Positions 46,742-51,531 of a stretch of 51,531 nt of DNA are shown piece by piece. The stretch is from a bacterium HR30. GTDB lineage: Bacteria > Desulfobacterota > Binatia > HRBIN30. The notes beneath the pieces were generated by a model that saw only the letters and a program-made list of their open reading frames with translations, did not search any database and was not told where the DNA came from. Position 1 is the first letter of the stretch. Each line of letters starts with the position of its first letter. The position numbers and the translations under genes are program-made. Location: contig BEIG01000008.1 of the NCBI GenBank assembly GCA_002898795.1, positions 1 through 51,531 on the forward strand. The letters are read 5' to 3'.

Positions 46742-46757
46742 TGGCCTAGAGCTTGCA
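46742..46757 (+). promoter_or_regulatory. Candidate sigma-54 promoter before pilT
   Basis: TGGCC (46742-46746) and TTGCA (46753-46757) match the -24 and -12 elements (TGGCAC ... TTGCA), with GG and GC separated by exactly ten bases. Transcription would start about 12 bases after the GC, leaving a short leader before the pilT ATG at 46793. No enhancer-binding site was identified. A TTGACA at 46652-46657 upstream has no good -10 partner. Confidence 0.5.
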
Positions 46758-46792
46758 TCGAGTCCTCACCCGTTCGCGGTGAGGTCACGACC

Positions 46793-47908
46793 ATGGCAAT
46801 GGACATCACGCAATTATTGAGCTTCGCGCATCGTGAGGGAGCGTCGGACGTACACTTGTCCTCCGGTGAACCGCCGATGGTGCGTATTCACGGGGACATG
46901 AAGCGCATTGAACATCCGCCTCTAACGCCGGACGAGGTTCACCGGATGGTGTTCGACATCATGACCGATTCTGTGCGCAAGCAGTTTCAAGAGACCAACG
47001 ATGTTGACTTTTCTTTTGAGCTGGGGGAGGTCGCCCGGTTTCGCGTCAATGTGTTTCGCACCCGCAAAGGCGAGGCGGCCGTGTTTCGGACCATCCCCAC
47101 GAAGGTCATGACCATCGACGAGTTGGGGTTGCCGCCGGTTATTAAAGAGATTTGCAAAAAGGAGAAGGGGCTAGTGTTGGTGACCGGCCCAACCGGATCC
47201 GGAAAGTCCACCACTTTGGCGGCGATGATCGACTACATTAACGAAACTTACGAGGGACACATCCTGACCATCGAGGATCCGATCGAGTTCGTGCACCGGT
47301 CAAAGAAGTGTCTCGTCAACCAGCGAGAAGTTGGTCCCCACACGATGTCCTTTAACGCAGCGCTGCGCGGAGCACTGCGCGAGGATCCCGATGTGATCCT
47401 GGTGGGCGAAATGCGCGACTTGGAAACCATCTCCCTTGCGCTCACGGCCGCGGAAACGGGACACCTGGTGTTTGCCACCGTGCACACGTCGAGTGCGCCG
47501 AAAACCGTCGACCGCATTATCGACGTATTTCCCGCAGCGCAGCAGGGGCAGATTCGTGCGATGTTCGCAGAGTCGATCCAGGCCATCATCACGCAAACGT
47601 TGGTGAAGAAAAAAGCGGGCGGGCGGATTGCCGCGTTGGAGATTCTCATTGGCACTCCAGCAGTGCGGAACTTGATCCGCGAAAACAAAGTTCACCAACT
47701 GCCATCAGCGCTGCAAACTGGCCAGGCTTGGGGAATGCAAACTTTGGATATGGCCTTGCTCGACCTCGTGGCTCGTGGCCTGGTGACGAAGGAGGAGGCG
47801 CAGTCACGTACTTTGACGCCGAACTTGTTCGGGCCCGAAACTGCGGCGCGCGGTGACGGACGTGGAGGAACGCCGCTTAAGGCAGCGAGACCGTTACTGG
47901 GGCGTTGA
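46793..47908 (+). CDS. pilT: Type IV pilus retraction ATPase PilT
   Basis: A 371-residue AAA-like ATPase of the GspE/PilT family. The N-terminal domain contains REGASDVHLSSGEPP, then FELGEVARFRVNVFRTR. Walker A is GPTGSGKST at 132-140, the Asp box is TIEDPIEFVH, Walker B is DPDVILVGEMRD and the His box is TVHTSSAPKTVDRIIDVFP. The C-terminal region has the PilT-typical AVRNLIRENKVHQLPSALQTG (canonical AIRNLIRE). PilT powers retraction of type IV pili, which drives twitching motility and DNA uptake. It acts at the inner membrane base of the pilus. It is followed 15 bases later by a PilU-like paralog. No pilin or assembly gene is in the window. Confidence 0.95.
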   Translation: MAMDITQLLSFAHREGASDVHLSSGEPPMVRIHGDMKRIEHPPLTPDEVHRMVFDIMTDSVRKQFQETNDVDFSFELGEVARFRVNVFRTRKGEAAVFRTIPTKVMTIDELGLPPVIKEICKKEKGLVLVTGPTGSGKSTTLAAMIDYINETYEGHILTIEDPIEFVHRSKKCLVNQREVGPHTMSFNAALRGALREDPDVILVGEMRDLETISLALTAAETGHLVFATVHTSSAPKTVDRIIDVFPAAQQGQIRAMFAESIQAIITQTLVKKKAGGRIAALEILIGTPAVRNLIRENKVHQLPSALQTGQAWGMQTLDMALLDLVARGLVTKEEAQSRTLTPNLFGPETAARGDGRGGTPLKAARPLLGR

Positions 47909-47923
47909 CGGAGGCTGCAGCCG

Positions 47924-49102
47924 ATGCCGGATATTCGCGAACTCCTTTCCGAGATGGTCGCGCGCAACGCTTCCGACTTGTACCTCACGGCCGACAGTCC
48001 GCCGGTGTTCCGGGTCGAAGGGGTCAACCAACCCTATGGCACGACCCCTTTGACGCCGCGGGAGGTGGAACTTCTGGCGCATTCGCTGATGAGCGAGCGC
48101 CAGCGGGCGCAGTTCGATGAAAAGCTCGAAATGAATTTAGCGATTGCCTCGGAGCGCTTGGGCCGTTTCCGCATCAACGTATACCGGCAGCGAGGCGTCG
48201 TAGGCGTCGTGATCCGGCAAATCAAAACCCGAATTCCCACCTTGGATGAGCTCGGTCTTCCACCTGTACTCAAAGATATTGCACTCAGTCGCCGGGGATT
48301 GGTGCTGGTCACGGGCGCCACCGGCTCCGGTAAGTCGACCACGTTAGCAGCAATGATCGACTATCGAAACGAAAACTCGACCGGGCACATTTTGACCATC
48401 GAGGATCCCATTGAGTTCATTCACCCCCACAAAAAGTGCATCGTGAGCCAACGCGAAGTGGGCTTCGATACGGTGTCTTTCAACGAGGCGTTGCGGAACA
48501 CGTTGCGACAGGCTCCCGACGTGATTTTGATCGGGGAGGTCCGCGACGTGGAGACGATGGAAGCAGCCATTACCTTCTCCGAAACCGGGCATTTGTGCCT
48601 GGCCACGCTGCACTCGAATAACGCGAACCAGGCGATCGAACGGGTGATGAATTTCTTCCCCGCTTCCCGCCACCCAGAGATTTATTTGCAGCTATCCCTC
48701 AATCTCCGCGGGATCATTTCCCAGCGGCTCGTGCCTGGTGTAGACGGCAAGCGGGTGGCGGCGTTGGAAATTCTGATCGACACGCCATACGTCAAGGAGC
48801 TGATCAAGCGGGGCGAAGTCGACAAACTGAAGGAGGCGATGGAAAACAGCACCCAAGAAGGGGGGCAAACGTTCGATCAAGCGTTGTACGAGCTTTACGC
48901 TCAAGGCCGGATTACCGAAGAGCAAGCACTGGCAAACGCCGACAGCGCCAACAACCTGCGGATCCGCATCAAACAACTGGAAATTGCCCGCAAGCACCCC
49001 GTACAACGGAAGGCTGCGGTGCTAGCAGATACTGGGGGTTTACGCATCGAGGGGAGGGAGCCACCGAGTACGTTGCGGAAGCCCGGAGGGCTTGGGGGCT
49101 GA
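47924..49102 (+). CDS. pilU: PilU-like type IV pilus ATPase
   Basis: This 392-residue paralog of pilT has RNASDLYLTADSPPVF near the N-terminus, Walker A GATGSGKST, the Asp box TIEDPIEFIH, Walker B APDVILIGEVRD and the His box LATLHSNNANQAIERVMNFFP. The Ser-Asn-Asn in the His box and the ILIDTPYVKELIKRGEVDKLKEAM segment are typical of PilU rather than PilT. PilU assists PilT retraction. The gene is in the same orientation and shares the operon. The longer C-terminal tail (after about 340) is poorly conserved. The symbol pilU is given by similarity of those segments and by gene order. Confidence 0.87.
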   Translation: MPDIRELLSEMVARNASDLYLTADSPPVFRVEGVNQPYGTTPLTPREVELLAHSLMSERQRAQFDEKLEMNLAIASERLGRFRINVYRQRGVVGVVIRQIKTRIPTLDELGLPPVLKDIALSRRGLVLVTGATGSGKSTTLAAMIDYRNENSTGHILTIEDPIEFIHPHKKCIVSQREVGFDTVSFNEALRNTLRQAPDVILIGEVRDVETMEAAITFSETGHLCLATLHSNNANQAIERVMNFFPASRHPEIYLQLSLNLRGIISQRLVPGVDGKRVAALEILIDTPYVKELIKRGEVDKLKEAMENSTQEGGQTFDQALYELYAQGRITEEQALANADSANNLRIRIKQLEIARKHPVQRKAAVLADTGGLRIEGREPPSTLRKPGGLGG

Positions 49103-49109
49103 AGGGGGG

Positions 49110-49176
49110 CCACCACTCGGACCTTGGGTGGTGGGGGCCCGGGTACGGAATCCTGACGTGGGGCGGCAGGATTCCG
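49110..49176. terminator. Two hairpins between convergent pilU and cutA
   Basis: The first hairpin pairs CCACCAC (49110-49116) with GTGGTGG (49128-49134). The second pairs GGAATCCTG (49147-49155) with CAGGATTCC (49167-49175), extended by one C-G pair. They lie between the ends of two convergent genes and could stop transcription from both sides. No T-run follows, so a simple intrinsic terminator is not certain. Confidence 0.5.
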
Positions 49177-49203
49177 GCCCGGCCCAACAAGAACCCTAAA
49201 GGT

Positions 49204-49548
49204 CTATTTCTCTGGAACTCGGCGCATCGGCGTGGCTGAGAGCACCCACTCCAAGTAAGGTTGGGAGCCTTCGACCACCTCTAACGCAATCACTTCTGGT
49301 ACGGCGTAAGAGTGCTTCTCGCGTACGGCGGATTCCAAGTCAGCGAAATTTTGGGCAGCCGCTTTGATGAAAAGGAGGTACTCTTCCTCCTTTTGAAGAT
49401 TGCCCTCCCACACGTAAACGGAGCGAATCGGCCCGATGATGTTCACGCACGCCGCCAGTTGCTGCCGCACCAGATGCTCGGCGATTTCCTCCGCTTGCTT
49501 TGGAGTGCTGGTCGTCACCAGTACGACATAGAGTTTGTTCGACGTCAT
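49204..49548 (-). CDS. cutA: CutA divalent-ion tolerance protein
   Basis: A 114-residue protein with the CutA pattern: VVLVTTSTPKQAEEIAEHLVRQQLAACVNIIGPIRSVYVWEGN, then EEEYLLFIKAAAQNFADLESAVREKHSY and VPEVIALEVVEGSQPYLEWV. CutA forms a trimer with a ferredoxin-like fold and is linked to copper and other divalent-ion tolerance in E. coli, although its exact biochemical role is debated. The gene is followed upstream by the HAD-phosphatase gene on the same strand (15 bases between), and so is probably part of one unit with it. No signal peptide is visible. Confidence 0.95.
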   Translation of the reverse strand: MTSNKLYVVLVTTSTPKQAEEIAEHLVRQQLAACVNIIGPIRSVYVWEGNLQKEEEYLLFIKAAAQNFADLESAVREKHSYAVPEVIALEVVEGSQPYLEWVLSATPMRRVPEK

Positions 49549-49563
49549 AGTGGAGTCTCCCCA

Positions 49564-50616
49564 CTAAGTGGAAACGGTGGTGTCCGCTCTTTGGCGTTGT
49601 TGCCAATGTTGGACGATCCAAAGATAATCCATTTCTGCTTGGCGCGGGGGTAAAGGGCGGGGCAGTACGGGCGTGCGGCGAGTGCGCATGCGAACCCACG
49701 AGCGAAGGCGATGGAAGAAACTCTGTTGCCGCGGACGTGGCAGTACCCCACGTTCGATCAGCTCCCACTCCAAGACCTCTCTCACACGTTCATGAAGGTA
49801 ACCGCGACGGCAAATGTCGGCGAGAGAGTTGGCCAGGTGGCGCGGAGTCAAGTTCGCCTCGATCATGATACTGTGGCCCACGTCGGCCACGGCATAGGCG
49901 TCCAGGTGCTGATCTTGGTACAGGCAAGCCGCGCTTTGAAAGTAATCGAAGGTGGGAATCAGCCGAGGGCCAAAAGGCTCGAAGATTTTCGGCGGCGAAC
50001 GTCGCTCGAGATTGATGTAAATTCGCTCCACCGCATCCACTGGCTTGAGCTGGCGAGCAAGCTCCTGTGCTTCTTGGCTCAGTTCCGGATCCACCCCAAT
50101 CCGGTCGAGAATTTGGGGTAGGTCTGCTGCCCCAAGCCTCCCCGCGAGCAGATCAGCATAAAGGGAATAAATGATCGGGTCCGATTCCCAGTCGTCCCCG
50201 AACAGCACCTCGCGGGCATGGTCAGGGAATTCGTTGCGCTGGCGCAGCAGCACCGTGAGCTTGTAGCCCACTTGCTCTCGCAAGTTACGGAAGCGGCCGC
50301 GCATGATGTGCTGGAGCTGGTTCTTGAACGTGATGCCGTCGTACTCCGTGCCGTCGAGAGCCAGCTTCTCCTTGATCGCCTTAGCAATTTGGGGCGGGCT
50401 CGCGGAGATGAAGAATACCCGCACTTCCCGCCCTTGTTGCCGTGCGACCCGGCGCAAATGGCGAATGAGAGTCACCACTCCAGGGACGGTAACTTTGTCT
50501 TCGGGTTTCTCGAACGGAATTTTCACCAAGTCGCGGAAAGTGTCGAACTCGCTACGCAAGTAGGTTTTGTCGAGATCCCACCGGAAAACAATGGGCGTGT
50601 GTTGCGGCGTTGCCAT
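49564..50616 (-). CDS. HAD-type (App1/LNS2-like) phosphatase
   Basis: This 350-residue protein starts with the HAD nucleophile motif WDLDKT (Asp14, Asp16) after a beta strand. FISASP near residue 70 is the second motif, and FGDDWESD near 138-145 supplies the acidic C-terminal motif. The region from about 150 to 350 is a helical domain I do not recognise, with an ALIERGVLPRP-like segment and an Arg-rich end. The set of motifs fits phosphatidate-phosphatase-like App1/LNS2 proteins, though bacterial members have unknown substrates. It lies 12 bases downstream of plsX on the same strand, so a role in phospholipid metabolism is suggestive but inferred. Confidence 0.8.
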   Translation of the reverse strand: MATPQHTPIVFRWDLDKTYLRSEFDTFRDLVKIPFEKPEDKVTVPGVVTLIRHLRRVARQQGREVRVFFISASPPQIAKAIKEKLALDGTEYDGITFKNQLQHIMRGRFRNLREQVGYKLTVLLRQRNEFPDHAREVLFGDDWESDPIIYSLYADLLAGRLGAADLPQILDRIGVDPELSQEAQELARQLKPVDAVERIYINLERRSPPKIFEPFGPRLIPTFDYFQSAACLYQDQHLDAYAVADVGHSIMIEANLTPRHLANSLADICRRGYLHERVREVLEWELIERGVLPRPRQQSFFHRLRSWVRMRTRRTPVLPRPLPPRQAEMDYLWIVQHWQQRQRADTTVST

Positions 50617-50628
50617 CTTGCGAGGTGG

Positions 50629-51531
50629 TTACACGCTTTCTAGCGTTGCTTGAATCTCTCGGACCACGCCATCGCGGACCGCTTTGGCGGCAACCTTGAT
50701 TGCATTGCTCATCGCGCGTGCTTCCGACCGGCCGTGAGCTTTGATGAGTAAATGCTCGAAACCCAGGATCGGTGCTCCGCCATACGCGGTGTAATCGGTG
50801 AGACTGCGAAGGCGCTCGAGCCCACTTTCCAGGACGCGCAAGCCCAGGCGATAACGCCAGCTCTCCCGCGCTGCACTGCCCGCTAGTTCGCTCAAAATAT
50901 CGGCAATACCTTCGAGAAGTTTCAAGACAACGTTGCCTGTGTAGCCCTCGGTGACGATCACGTCGGCCTTACCTTTGATGAGTTCGTGGCCTTCGATGTT
51001 GCCCACGAAGTTAACGCCTGGAACTCGGCTGAGCCGGCGATAGGCCTCGACGAGGGTTTCGCCTCCCTTATTGTCTTCGCTGCCCATGTTCAGTAGCCCC
51101 ACGCGGGGGCTCGGCACCTTGGAAATCCTACGGGCATAGGCGCTGCCCATGATGGCGAATTGCACCAGCTCCGTGGCCTCGCAGCGGATCGTCGCCCCCA
51201 CGTCGAGGAGTAAGGCAAGCTGATCTTGGCCGGGATACTCCGTCTGGCGCGGATAAACCGAGGCCAGAGCTGCACGACGGATACCCGGCAAAGGCCGAAA
51301 GTGGCGCGCGCAAGCGAGCACGGCTGCCCCCGTGTTTCCTGCGGTTACTACAGCGTCGGCCTCTCCACGTGCCACGAGTTGTACAGCCGTGATAACCGAC
51401 GCCCGTGGCTTCTTCTTTACCGCTTCGTGTGGCTCCTCGGCCATGCCAATAGATTGGTCCGCGTGGCAAACCTGAATCCGCTCCGGCCGATATTGAACAC
51501 GATCGAGGTTTGACTGGATTTGTTTCTCGTC
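50629..51531 (-). CDS. plsX: Phosphate acyltransferase PlsX (partial, 5' end missing)
   Basis: The 3' 300 codons of plsX. The frame stays open to the right edge (DEKQIQSNLDRVQYRP at the very start of the visible part), and an internal ATG at 51444 should not be taken as the start. PlsX signatures are present: IQVCHADQSIGMAEEP, AVVTAGNTGAAVLA, LPGIRRAAL, LLLDVGATI and PRVGLLNMGSEDNKGGE, then VEGYTGNVVLKLLEG. PlsX makes acyl-phosphate from acyl-ACP at the start of phospholipid synthesis, as a peripheral membrane protein. In many bacteria it is followed by fabH; here the downstream gene is a HAD phosphatase. The visible sequence is intact. Confidence 0.95.
   Translation of the reverse strand, partial: DEKQIQSNLDRVQYRPERIQVCHADQSIGMAEEPHEAVKKKPRASVITAVQLVARGEADAVVTAGNTGAAVLACARHFRPLPGIRRAALASVYPRQTEYPGQDQLALLLDVGATIRCEATELVQFAIMGSAYARRISKVPSPRVGLLNMGSEDNKGGETLVEAYRRLSRVPGVNFVGNIEGHELIKGKADVIVTEGYTGNVVLKLLEGIADILSELAGSAARESWRYRLGLRVLESGLERLRSLTDYTAYGGAPILGFEHLLIKAHGRSEARAMSNAIKVAAKAVRDGVVREIQATLESV

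Noticed and set aside
1-51531. tRNA, rRNA, riboswitches and complete insertion sequences
   Set aside because: None could be recognised by eye; the only transposase-like gene lacks the catalytic domain and has no visible terminal repeats.

Overview
This is a 51.5 kb stretch of high-GC bacterial chromosome. The organism is Gram-negative: the window holds a TonB-dependent outer-membrane receptor, an RlpA-type lipoprotein, an exosortase and type IV pilus retraction ATPases. A paired DUF1800/DUF1501 operon, an F420-type luciferase-like oxidoreductase, a cyclase-family hydrolase, creatininase-like proteins and many secreted proteins with very long Thr-Pro stalks suggest an uncultured lineage of the deltaproteobacterial / Myxococcota / Binatota type. 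That placement is an inference, since no rRNA or other phylogenetic marker was found. No tRNA, rRNA, CRISPR array or complete insertion sequence was recognised.

Layout. 1-3983 (minus): a DUF1800 / DUF1501 / cytochrome-c-like secreted operon, with the last gene running off the left edge. 4155-12030 (minus): a glycan operon with a glycoside-hydrolase/GT2 fusion, an ABC exporter and three tandem paralogous GT-B-like proteins. 12336-12869 (plus): a CBS-pair protein. 13032-15629 (minus): a membrane-anchored M1-like peptidase. 15777-16917 (plus): an exosortase-H-like transpeptidase with its partner membrane protein. 16905-30934: five large secreted proteins whose heads (metzincin protease, NHL propeller, two copies of an unknown head domain, a cohesin-like domain) are joined to Thr-Pro stalks. 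Two of these end in a tripartite C-terminal sorting tail (IPVxPSPMxPxG, hydrophobic helix, Arg cluster). The other three carry dockerin-like repeats. 30905-34001 (minus): a CoxE-like VWA protein, a MoxR ATPase and an unusual duplicated IS630-type HTH protein. 34074-35040: a 52-codon gene and an exported coiled-coil protein. 35222-39059: small-molecule enzymes and a tandem UspA. 39180-42216: a His-rich protein and a TonB receptor, probably for metal. 42441-46583: tldD, tldE, an RlpA lipoprotein and a CPBP protease. 46793-49102: pilT and a pilU-like gene behind a candidate sigma-54 promoter. 49204-51531 (minus): cutA, a HAD/App1-like phosphatase and the 3' part of plsX.

How the parts may work together. 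The most interesting reading is a surface-display system. The exosortase at 15777 and its partner would process the two tandem stalk proteins at 25505 and 26821, whose tail resembles but does not match the IPTLxxWG signal known for exosortase H. The neighbouring glycan operon could supply polysaccharide or O-glycans for the Thr/Ser-Pro stalks. Dockerin-like and cohesin-like modules on the adjacent stalk proteins suggest non-covalent assembly at the surface. The domain content is read directly from the sequence. The functional links between these genes are inference.
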